From positions 1 through 30,542 of the forward strand of contig LUGG01000064.1 in NCBI GenBank assembly GCA_001683735.1: a DNA stretch of 30,542 nucleotides, read 5' to 3'. Under the pieces are notes generated by a model. The model was not told where the DNA came from, searched no databases, and saw only the letters and a program-made list of their open reading frames with translations. Origin of the DNA: Grifola frondosa. Its lineage: Eukaryota; Basidiomycota; Agaricomycetes; Polyporales; Grifolaceae. The position numbers and the translations under genes were made by a program. Shown here piece after piece: positions 22,614 to 29,918 of the stretch. Positions within the stretch are counted from its first letter, which is position 1, and each line of letters starts with the position of its first letter.

Positions 22614-22631
22614 AGCTACTACGTAATAAGT
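22614..22631 (-). CDS. cox1: Cytochrome c oxidase subunit 1, 18-nt micro-exon (TYYVVA)
   Basis: ACTTATTACGTAGTAGCT encodes TYYVVA, exactly the six residues needed between LHD of the previous exon and HFHYVLS of the next (LHDTYYVVAHFHYVLS in COX1 generally). Its 5' neighbour ends ...ATTATAG (intron-final G), and the exon ends in T before a group I intron. Both borders therefore agree with group I rules, and the codon phase is 0 on both sides. Confidence 0.93.
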
Positions 22632-23817
22632 CTATAATTAGCCTCAGTCACCTGAGGGATCGGACTATAATTCTTATTGTTAATTAAATTAATTATTTAG
22701 ATTTGATTCTCTTTATAAAATTATTTTAATAATAAGTATCGCGTTTAGTCTCTACGGATCCTACTATTATAATTTTACTACTCTTTTTTTATAGATAAAG
22801 CAAGAATAACTCCTTTACTCGGCACTAAATAGTAAGTATTGTAAAAAAATAAATTGGTTTCCACGGTATTGTCTTTATACCACAAAATTTATTAAGCCCT
22901 TAATTAATAAAATATAAAGATTTCACCGTTAGCAAAATTAAAAATTTTACCGTTTAAATATATATATTATTTATATATAAAATAAACATGGCGATATTAC
23001 CTCAAGACACTTAAATATTTTTATATTATAGTTGCAGACCATTTATTATAAGATAAAATTTTATTTCCAATTAAAGGATAATTACTAAAATGATTTTTTA
23101 TTAAAGTTAAACAAGGTTTACCTGATATAGATAATCTATATTGTGTTTTTATAGATCTTAAATCTTTATTAATACTATTTTATGTTTAGAATTAAAAATT
23201 GTTTTTATGGCATTTAAAAATATATATCATTATTTTGAGAAATATAAAATGAAATTGCTTTATTATTTCTAAATCGAAAACATCCTTCAGCTTCTATAAA
23301 TCCTGATAGCCAGCCTTTAAAATAATGAGGTATAAAAAAAAATTATTATAAGAATTAATTAAATCAATTTGTAAATCAAATTTTTGATCTCTAGTTTTTA
23401 AATGATAATCCCAATCCTTATTTTCAATACATTTAAGTAAATGTTCTAGTTGACAAATTTTATTACTAGTTAATAAAGGATATTTAGATAAAATATTTAA
23501 ACAATTTCTTACATCTTTTTTAGAAACAGAGACCATTTTACTTTAATTATTTTTTATTTTTTTTTCATAATATATTCTACCTCCTATATATTTTGAGATT
23601 AATTTTAACATTTCTTCATTTTTATTTAAATATTTTAATCCTATTTCAAATCCACCATAAATTTATTTATTTTATTTCTTCTAATTATAATAGATCCATC
23701 ACCTTCTAGTAAACCAACCCAAAATTGTTCTATATAATCTTTAAATTGATCATCTTTAGTTTTTAATAAAAAATTTATCATTATCAATATTTGATTATCA
23801 ATAAAAAATTTATTACC
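22632..23817 (-). mobile_element. cox1 group I intron with LAGLIDADG gene
   Basis: It lies between codons for IALHD and TYYVVA. The 5' exon ends in T (CTTCATGAT) and the intron ends in G. P7 elements on the minus strand are GTAGAGACTAAACGCG (R-like, near 22750) and ATTATAGTCCGATCC (S-like, near 22670), close to the 3' end. The reading frame lies upstream of this core. Confidence 0.88.
23021..23817 (-). pseudogene. LAGLIDADG homing endonuclease fused to cox1 exon, broken
   Basis: The frame is continuous with the cox1 exon (IALHD-GNKFFIDNQILIMINF) and carries a first motif, FWVGLLEGDGSIIIRRNKI, ending at 23641. A frame change then gives NEEMLKLISKYIGGRIYYEKK. A stretch at 23536-23294 reads SKYPLLTSNKICQLEHLLKC, the conserved end of domain 1. 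A second motif, WLSGFIEAEGCFRFRNN, is in yet another frame near 23320-23260. The C-terminal part (RLSISGKPCLTLIKNHFSNY) ends near 23021. The order and spacing are those of a complete LAGLIDADG_1 protein, but several indels break it. Confidence 0.85.
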
Positions 23818-23867
23818 ATCATGAAGGGCTATATCCATTGATGCGTTTGCAAGTGTTACTCCTGTTA
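23818..23867 (-). CDS. cox1: Cytochrome c oxidase subunit 1, 50-nt exon (VTGVTLANASMDIALHD)
   Basis: It encodes TGVTLANASMDIALHD plus the last two bases of a split Val codon. The final His-Asp pair corresponds to the Mg ligands of COX1 located just before TYYVVAHFH. The preceding intron ends ...CCTAAG. The previous exon supplies G of GTA, or GT with A taken from here; the two placements cannot be told apart because a T sits on both sides, but the protein is the same. It ends in T (GAT), as needed for the following group I intron. Confidence 0.93.
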
Positions 23868-23874
23868 CTTAGGC

Positions 23875-24927
23875 TTATAATAATTTGTGGTAAGAAAATA
23901 TAAAGTCTTTATATGATTTATTTAGTTCTGCACATTTTTTAATAGTATTGTGTCCTATTTTTAATTCTTTTGAAGCAGTCATAACACCATCATATCTACA
24001 TATTAATTCTTTATTTAAATTAAAAACAAATACAGCTTTTTTAACAAATGAATTATTTTTAATTTCAGATACAATCTGATTACCTTCGATGGAAGAAAAA
24101 TCTAAGATTAAAGAATGTCTGAGATATTATAGGGTATAGAAGAAAAATACCATTCACTCTAAACAAAGATTGATTATCAATATAAGTTTTTATTGTTTCT
24201 GAATTAGCATTAATAGCTTTAGCTAAAGTACATACCGAAGGATATATAATAAGTAATTTTTTATCAGAATTATAAATATAAACAGGACTATTTGATTTAG
24301 AAAGAATTATTTTTAATTTAGATTCTGGTGAATGAGATTTTGAAAAGAAAGGATTGTTTTCTCCAGTTAAAGCCAGACTTATTAAAGCTTTAGTTTCTTC
24401 TGAATGTGTTCTATTTTTAGCTAACTCTGACATAAATTTTTTGTCTCCTCGGTATGTTTAAAACCTAAGGAAGAATAACCTTGTTTTAATACATTGTAAT
24501 AAGGTAATAGTTTCATTATCCAATGTGTTTTCTCCCATCCCTAACGGGGTCCCTAACGGGGTCCCTAACGGGGTCCTAACGGGGTCGGAGTATAACATCC
24601 ATTGAATCAGTTTCTACATATTCTAAAATTAAAAGAGCAAAATTATTTTGTCCATATTTAGATAAAGCTTTTGTTATTGGCATATTTTTATTTTTATTAC
24701 TATTTAAAAAACTACTATTTAAGTAACTACGCATTCTTCTTGTTAAATCAATAGAACTACCAACATAGGTGTGATCATTTATTAAATTAATAAAATAATA
24801 TATTCCAGCTTTTTTATTATTTTCTTTATAGATTTTTAATCTATCCTCTTTAAAGTTATTATAAACTTTTGTTGGATTTAACTCTTCAATTGTTTTAATT
24901 AAAAAAGGTGTAGATAATCCGATATTA
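23875..24927 (-). pseudogene. Broken GIY-YIG homing endonuclease with NUMOD modules and internal repeat insertion
   Basis: The catalytic domain reads AGIYYFINLINDHTYVGSS (GIY...YVG) with the downstream Arg-rich part DLTRRMRSYLN and KYGQNNFALLILEYVE near 24810-24610. The GC-rich tandem repeat at 24539-24585 then interrupts the frame. Coding resumes with HWIMKLLPYYNVLKQGYSSL, shifts frame in an A-run near 24440, and continues through NUMOD3 (RTHSEETKALIS, GENNPFF) and NUMOD1 (VYIYNSDKKLLIIYPSVCTL). After another frame change a second NUMOD1 (VFVFNLNKELICRYDGVMTA) ends at stop 23875-23877. The full domain set is present. The repeat insertion and two frame changes make it inactive as sequenced. 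Confidence 0.87.
24539..24585. repeat. GC-rich 12-bp tandem repeat, about four copies
   Basis: CCCTAACGGGGT is repeated three times exactly and a fourth time one C short (CCTAACGGGGT). Each unit can form a small CCC/GGG hairpin with a TAAC loop. It lies inside the GIY-YIG gene between the catalytic domain and the HWIMKLLPYYN segment, and breaks the frame. Confidence 0.95.
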
Positions 24928-25228
24928 CTGTTTTAAATAAATTTAAAAAATACTCTTCAATAACTATTACTATAAATTATTATAATTAGGACTATTTCAT
25001 CTCATTATATTCACGAGCAAATAGTAAAGAGAAACTCGTATAGTCTCTGTGGATTTTTAGGGAGTCTACACCTAATTTTCCTGCTGATTATTCTTTCAGT
25101 CCCACGCCTACATTGACAGGGCAGTGGCAAGGTTTGAGTTAAAAAAGAATTTTACTAATATCTAGTTTCTTAATCTTAAGAATGTTCCAGCATTTGGAGT
25201 TATTTATCGTGGAGCAAAAGAGTTTAAA

Positions 25229-25314
25229 CTCCACCCATTGTAAATAGAGCTAAGAATCCTAAAATGAATAATAATGGTGTAGTATATCTTAAGCTTCCAC
25301 CATATAAAGTTGCT
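25229..25314 (-). CDS. cox1: Cytochrome c oxidase subunit 1, 86-nt exon (ATLYGGSLRYTTPLL...FTMGG)
   Basis: It encodes ATLYGGSLRYTTPLLF and ILGFLALFTMGG, a transmembrane helix of COX1, with a split codon at each end. The start is placed at A 25314 so that the Leu codon TT-A of FSWL is completed and the preceding intron ends in G (ACCCTG). The end is at G 25229 or T 25228, both giving MGGVTGVTLAN after joining. The residue order matches COX1 directly after the K-channel segment. Confidence 0.93.
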
Positions 25315-26398
25315 CAGGGTTCAGCCTTTTACATCACAGGTACAGCAAGGCTTATTTTCTCAGTATAAAAATGAATTAAATTAAAACATATCTATTTATA
25401 CCTTATTTAGTTGTTAAGCTAAAAACCGTCACCGGTGAACTGGACCATTCCTTGTAATCTCATATACATTGTTTTAAACGTTGTACTTAGATGATCATGT
25501 GGCGTCTGGCCTCTACGCTTTTACAATGATAGTTTCCCAATAATTGACTTAGTTCGACGATAGTCTCAATTAAATTCGGTTTCTAAAATTGAGATTTCCC
25601 TCGAGTTTGCCACTTAGAATTATATTAAATTTAATTTGTAGAGCATAGATGGTATAAATAAGGTAACAAATTAGCTCTTATTTTAAAATAGACTTAGCTG
25701 AAATATAAATAGTTGGTTGATTTCTTTGCATGTGGATATTGCAATTAATATTAAATTTATATGTTAAAACGCTAATTTTAAAAACACAATCTTTAACAGT
25801 AAAACTTTGTGTTTCTAAATACAGACCTTTACCTGCTTTAGTGCCATCACCCATTATCCAATAAGCTAAAAATTCATAATCAATTATTTCATATAAATTT
25901 AAAGGTACAACCTTAATCCCTTTTACATAAAACATGTTATGTAGTTCCGTAAAACAAGGATAAAATCTAGTGTATAGACAAATACCTTTAAATGTTTTAT
26001 TTTGTATTTTAGTTGTTGTTATAATTGGATAAGAAGAACAAAAATGATGAAGTCTATTTAAAGTAAAAAGCACTAATGCAGAATTAGCCAAAGATTGTTT
26101 AAACATAAATCTAGTATTACCTGATTTATTTATTTCCAACCAAGCATCTGAAATTAATAGCCCCTAACATTGATTGTAGTTGAGGTGGGATATTCACCAT
26201 ATGTCTGACTATTGAAGTAAATTTAGGGTAATTAATTGTACTTGTTAAATTTGAACCCCATACTACTATAGCTTTACAATTTTTATTAGCAGGTAGATAA
26301 TTTCTATTTGATCTAGGAAATCTCTCTAGAAGATTTAAAGTACTATTATTTTTTAATATAATTCTGCTGGTCATTTGTCTCTTGCTGAAGGAGAATGA
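25315..26398 (-). mobile_element. cox1 group I intron with LAGLIDADG_2 gene
   Basis: It lies between FSW(L) and ATLYGG. The 5' exon ends in T (TCTTGGTT) and the intron ends in G. Conserved-looking RNA segments lie between the reading frame and the 3' splice site (25320-25660), including GGGAAATCTCAA and TTGAGACTATCGTCG on the minus strand. I classify it as group I from the borders and the lack of a domain V. Confidence 0.78.
25678..26398 (-). pseudogene. LAGLIDADG_2-type homing endonuclease, one frameshift
   Basis: The N-terminal part ([20 protein letters not shown], then [19 protein letters not shown]) is in the frame ending near 26126. The first motif, [15 protein letters not shown], is entered only after a one-base shift at the GGGG run near 26160. 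The rest is open to a stop at 25678: RFMFKQSLANSALVLFTLN, LYTRFYPCFTELHNMFY, second motif FLAYWIMGDGTKAGKGLYL, then NINCNIHMQRNQPTIYISAK. This is the single-chain LAGLIDADG_2 family. Only one indel in a G-run separates it from an intact gene, so it may be functional if that base is an assembly error. Confidence 0.87.
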
Positions 26399-26443
26399 AA
26401 CCAAGAAAAGATTTTTATTCCAGTTGGAACAGCAATTACCATT
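26399..26443 (-). CDS. cox1: Cytochrome c oxidase subunit 1, 45-nt exon ([15 protein letters not shown])
   Basis: It encodes (T)[14 protein letters not shown] plus two bases of a Leu codon. The Thr and Lys of PTGIK correspond to the K-channel residues of COX1. The 5' border (A 26443) follows from completing codon AC-A and from the upstream group II intron ending in AC. The 3' border leaves TT, so that the next exon's A gives Leu (FSWLATLYGG). Confidence 0.93.
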
Positions 26444-26518
26444 GTGAAATAGAAGATTTACCCCAACTACCTAAAATAATAATACTTTTTAGTAGAAATT
26501 AGTAAAAAATCCTTTCCC

Positions 26519-26553
26519 AAACCGTACGTGATAGTTTCCCATCATACGGCTTT
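26519..26553 (-). ncRNA. Group II intron domain V (cox1 intron)
   Basis: On the minus strand, AAAGCCGTATGATGGGAAAC followed by TATCACGTACGGTTT folds as a domain V hairpin: AGCCGTATGATG arm, GGAAAC cap, and ATCACGTACGGTT return arm. It differs in the variable positions from the rnl intron domain V at 2450-2482 but has the same layout. Confidence 0.9.
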
Positions 26554-26912
26554 CCAAAGAAAATAACTGTAATATTATTTCCTTCTGTTTCCCTTCAATT
26601 AAAAATTTTTTATCTTTAATCTAATATGGAAACTCCGTCATCTCAACCCTTCCGATTTCAGATAATCCCAAATTCTTATATATCCGCATATATATCCCTT
26701 AGGCCCCTATATTCTAAATTGATCCTTTTTAAGTTTAGTCTACTACTTCTAAACTCCATTATTAATTAGAAATATTTGTAAGGGTTCGTTAACCTAGCCA
26801 TAGGATCGTAGCTCGAGAGTGAAATAACTTAAAAAGTTTAAACTCCCTTTTTTAACATGCTATTGTCAGCGTAAAGTTAGCCTTTACTGCCTAAGTTAAA
26901 TGCTTTACATCA

Positions 26913-27140
26913 CTAATTAATTTTATATAAAAAATGATCTACAAAATAAGGCAGAATAAATGGTTTAATTTTCATTAAACTTTTTCCATTTATATAAATT
27001 CTAAATTTATTTTTTTCCTTTTGGATAGTAGGATTAATATCAAATTTTAGAATTAAAATATTTACCAATAAAACAACTTCTTGCAAACTAAAATTATCAG
27101 TACATAAAACTAGCCCTTTAGCTCTTTTACTCCGTCATTT
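26913..27140 (-). pseudogene. C-terminal fragment of a LAGLIDADG_2 homing endonuclease (third relic)
   Basis: The minus strand reads KRAKGLVLCTDNFSLQEVVL, then LKFDINPTIQKEKNKFRIYI and KIKPFILPYFVDHFLYKIN-stop (26915-26913). This is the region after the second motif of a LAGLIDADG_2 nuclease, similar in layout to the ends of the two neighbours (compare KFNLDCTLQKHSKDKNQYRI). No first or second motif precedes it; only a stop-rich stretch does. It is a leftover tail from an earlier nuclease gene. Confidence 0.75.
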
Positions 27141-27336
27141 AATTTTAATTATTATATAGTAGATTAATCAAATTATTTGTAAATAACTAAATTAAAAATA
27201 ATGGCCTCTTTCTCACCCTTTTTTTTACAGCAAAGCAAAAACTAGATTAGGTTTTTTTTTTAAATTATTACCTATTCCTACACTTATTTTTGCTGTAACT
27301 TGATATTTCTACTGTTTTCCGTTTGAATTATAAAGA

Positions 27337-27960
27337 TTAGTTTAATTTATATTTCATAGAGTCATGAAAATAAGGTGAAACTAGCTCTTTAAATAAAGGT
27401 ACAGATTTAGTTCTTATATTTATTCTATATTGATTTTTATCTTTACTGTGTTTTTGCAAAGTGCAATCTAAATTAAATTTCTCTTTAAGAACTGAACTTA
27501 GTAATTCTACTTCATTTAATGTATAACTATTAGTATTGAGAATAAAATTATTTCTATCTCTATTACCATCATCCATTGCCCAATAAGCTAAGCCTATAGG
27601 TGTTAATAATTCACCTATATTTAAAGGAATAACTTTTTTACCTTCCGGATAAATAACGAATATAATTCATTAAAACAAGGTAAATAATATGTATTAAATC
27701 TAACTCTGAATAAACTTTATTTTTCTAGGATCCGGTTTACGCTCTGAAATTTTTGGTTCAGAATTACAATAATCTTTAAATAAATCATAGAGATGAAATA
27801 TATAATCTTTATTAACTAAACCTTGTTCAAATTGTAAATTTGGATTACCTTTTTAGTTAATTTTTGTATATTAAATCCCTAGAATTAACCTATTAAGATA
27901 TCTTTTAAATTCTGAGGTAAAATTTGTGGCTCGTTCTAAATTAGAAAGTCTAAATTGAGA
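27337..27960 (-). pseudogene. LAGLIDADG_2 homing endonuclease relic (second of three)
   Basis: The readable parts are NLERATNFTSEFKRYLNRLI near 27960-27890, FEQGLVNKDYIFHLYDLFKD near 27830-27770, then CFNELYSLFYPEGKKVIPLN in a shifted frame. The second motif LTPIGLAYWAMDDGNRDRNN and the tail LNTNSYTLNEVELLSSVLK through PYFHDSMKYKLN-stop follow at 27337. The first motif is not seen. Frame changes lie near 27880 and 27720-27660. It belongs to the same family as its two neighbours inside the intron. Confidence 0.8.
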
Positions 27961-28004
27961 AGAGGATGTCTGAAAGGCCGTTTTTGATTAGTACATTTGT
28001 AAAA

Positions 28005-28599
28005 ATCATATAAATAAGGAGTTAAAGTAAGATAAATTTTTAGTTTCTTTTTTAGGTATACATATATAATGAGAATTTCCTTTAGATTTTAAAATACAAT
28101 TAATATTAAATTTAATAATTAGTATATTTATTAATCTAACTTTATCTGAAATAGAAAAATCTTTTAGATAAAATGTAACTCATTATTTTGAATATTATTT
28201 GTAGCCATGATCCAATGAGCTAAACCATATAGTCCATATAAAAATAATTCTTGTTTAACTGTTTTTTTTATTTGATATTAATAGTTAAATAAAATAAATT
28301 AAAATTTCATTTAAAATGTTAATTGTTAGTTTGTAAGTAAACACTGTAAAAATTTTTCCTCTTGTAACTGTTTTAGCAGACATAGGTAAACCTGAGCATA
28401 GATAACCAAGTTCATTGTAAATGTACCACAAATAAGAAAAATTAATAATAGATTGTTTAAAACCAATTCTAGTATTCCAATGTCCTCTTTTTTGTAGCCA
28501 AGCATCTGATAAAATTAAACCTATAATAATACTCTTAACTCTTGGTGTTAATTCAAGAAGAATTTTTTCACTATTGTTTAATCTGGGTTTAAAACTCAT
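28005..28599 (-). pseudogene. LAGLIDADG_2 homing endonuclease relic (first of three)
   Basis: An open stretch at 28599-28285 starts MSFKPRLNNSEKILLELTPR and holds the first motif IIGLILSDAWLQKRGHWNTR and RIGFKQSIINFSYLWYIYNE. After a stop it continues in another frame with the second motif region YGLYGLAHWIMATNN. The tail KDFSISDKVRLINILIIKFN and NCILKSKGNSHYICIPKKE runs to about 28005, with further frame breaks. The acidic residue expected in motif 2 (GDG or DDG) is replaced by ATN, so catalysis would be lost even without the frameshifts. Confidence 0.82.
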
Positions 28600-28747
28600 A
28601 GAATTAATCCAATTTGTTTATTCCATAAGTTATTTTGCTTGCAAGAAGTATTAGTATTGTAGATAAATTTTTTTTTAATAAAGAATTAACATTAGAAAAG
28701 GATTTGATGAAGGATTACCCTTAAGATTACATAATGAGATGGCGCAC

Positions 28748-28772
28748 GTAGCAGCTGTGAATATGCTCTTGT
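28748..28772 (-). CDS. cox1: Cytochrome c oxidase subunit 1, 25-nt micro-exon (TRAYFTAAT), one base short
   Basis: The exon is ACAAGAGCATATT, then CACAGCTGCTAC. COX1 needs TRAYFTAAT here, coded ACA AGA GCA TAT TTC ACA GCT GCT AC. The observed sequence has two T where three are needed, so the frame is lost after TAY. The borders are otherwise ideal: the preceding group I intron ends in G, and the following group II intron starts GTGCGCC. Either the assembly dropped one T in a homopolymer, or this cox1 copy is frameshifted, or the transcript is corrected. Given the intact downstream exons, a sequencing error is the most economical reading. Confidence 0.85.
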
Positions 28773-29909
28773 CAAAACTACACTATTAATTTAAATAGGC
28801 ATAGTTAATTGGACTATATTCTCATCCTAGGAGTCTAGGAGTTTGGCGTGTTAGTCTCTGAGTCCCTTTAGTTTTCTAATTTTATTTAACCCTTCTAAGG
28901 TTAAATGTTCCTTACGTTGAATGATGCGATAAACTTTACGCCATTTTAAATAATTAATATATTTACTAGCATTTAATAATGAAAATTATCAAAATAGTTA
29001 ACAACATTATAAGCAACTTTAAAATTAGTTGAACTATAACTATACATATTATCATTAAAATGATAAACGTGACCACCTAAAGCTTTTTGTATTAAATTTA
29101 GCAATTCAGGATATTTTTGTTTAATTCTAAAAGTCAATATTATATTAAATCCGGTTTTATGTGTTTTACTTTTGTTAAGAAATATACCAAAAGAACCATC
29201 TGCGTCTGCAAATCCAGCTAGCCAATGGTTTTTTAAAAGATAAAAATTAGCTTTAGGTAAAATAGATTTTCCAAATTTAACATCATATTTGTGTTTAATT
29301 AATTGATCTATTTTATGTTGACCTAATAATTTACCATTAATCAATGAAAATATTATTTAAACCAACTTTATGCCGTAAAACATATCTAACGGAATTTTTA
29401 TTTTTTAAAAAGAGAACACTTCCATAACCTATTCTTTTTTTAATATAATAAGCAGAACTAATATCATCCATATGAAAAGCTATTTCAACTCTATGGTCTT
29501 CTATGTATCCATCGCCCTCAATTAAACCAGCTAAATAATAACCTAATTCCTCATCATTTTGAGGTTTATTGTGTTTCTTTAAATGATCTGAAATTAAAAA
29601 ATCTTCAGAAATTAGTTGTAGCTGTTTATCAAAGTCGAATTCACAATTAGTGTCATCCATTTGTTGGGTCGATAACACTAACGGATTATCTGCTGATTGT
29701 TTATTATCTAATCGAAAAAAATAATTTAATATTCCTTTTTGGCTATTTATAAATAAAAAGGTATTATTTTTTATTAATTCAATTAAATTATAGTGAAAGA
29801 TTTTTCCTACTACGCTTACCGTAGGTGGACTTACTCTAAGAATAAATTTTCCAGCAAATAGCCAAATAATAATAAGATATGTTACCATATCAGACAACAC
29901 AATATAAGT
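28773..29909 (-). mobile_element. cox1 group I intron with LAGLIDADG gene
   Basis: It lies between ...VD and TRAYFTAAT. The 5' exon ends in T (GTTGAT) and the intron ends in G (AGTTTTG). An S-type P7 element GAATATAGTCCAATT lies near 28815 on the minus strand, just before the 3' splice site, after the nuclease stop codon at 28851-28853. Confidence 0.87.
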
Positions 29910-29918
29910 ATCAACCAT
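28851..29918 (-). pseudogene. LAGLIDADG homing endonuclease continuous with cox1 exon, two frameshifts
   Basis: The frame runs from ATGGTTGAT (MVD, the end of the upstream exon) into TYIVLSDMVTYLIIIWLFAG, a long leader. The first motif LGYYLAGLIEGDGYIEDHRV ends in a shifted stop at 29337. The next frame (29344-28973) has INGKLLGQHKIDQLIKHKYD, second motif HWLAGFADADGSFGIFLNK and LTFRIKQKYPELLNLIQKAL. A second shift at CATTATTAAA (one T fewer than the frame needs) leads to the C-terminus KEHLTLEGLNKIRKLKGLRD-stop. All domains are present; two single-base indels are all that break it, so it may be intact in the real genome. Confidence 0.87.
29910..29915 (-). CDS. cox1: Cytochrome c oxidase subunit 1, probable 6-nt micro-exon (VD)
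   Basis: GTTGAT (Val-Asp) immediately precedes the intron whose 3' exon starts TRAYFTAAT, matching the conserved VDTRAYFT of COX1. The bases just upstream (a T-run, then ATG) do not encode the expected preceding residues (GLD or GMD). About 50 bases further up lies AATAGTCC, an S-type P7 element of another group I intron. If that intron ends at the G at 29916, the exon is only six bases. A slightly longer exon including ATG (MVD) cannot be excluded. Confidence 0.6.

Larger units (their letters stand above)
23868..25228 (-). mobile_element. cox1 group I intron with GIY-YIG gene downstream of the core
   Basis: It lies between MGG-V and TGVTLANAS. Its conserved core is near the 5' side, unlike the neighbours: minus-strand CACAGAGACTATACGAG (R, near 25045) and GATGAAATAGTCCTAATT (S, near 24990) precede the reading frame, so the nuclease gene sits in a late peripheral loop. 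The borders carry a one-base T ambiguity. Confidence 0.82.
26444..28747 (-). mobile_element. cox1 group II intron containing LAGLIDADG frames
   Basis: It starts GTGCGCC at 28747 (GUGYG consensus) and ends AC at 26444 (AY consensus). It holds a clear domain V at 26519-26553 with a domain VI-like region between it and the 3' end. No reverse transcriptase or maturase homology is visible. Instead the interior (about 26910-28600) holds three decayed LAGLIDADG_2-type coding stretches. The splice borders are confirmed by joining of flanking exons into [11 protein letters not shown]. Confidence 0.85.

Noticed and set aside
24539..24585. CRISPR-like array
   Set aside because: The units are 12 bp in direct tandem without spacers, inside a mitochondrial intron gene.
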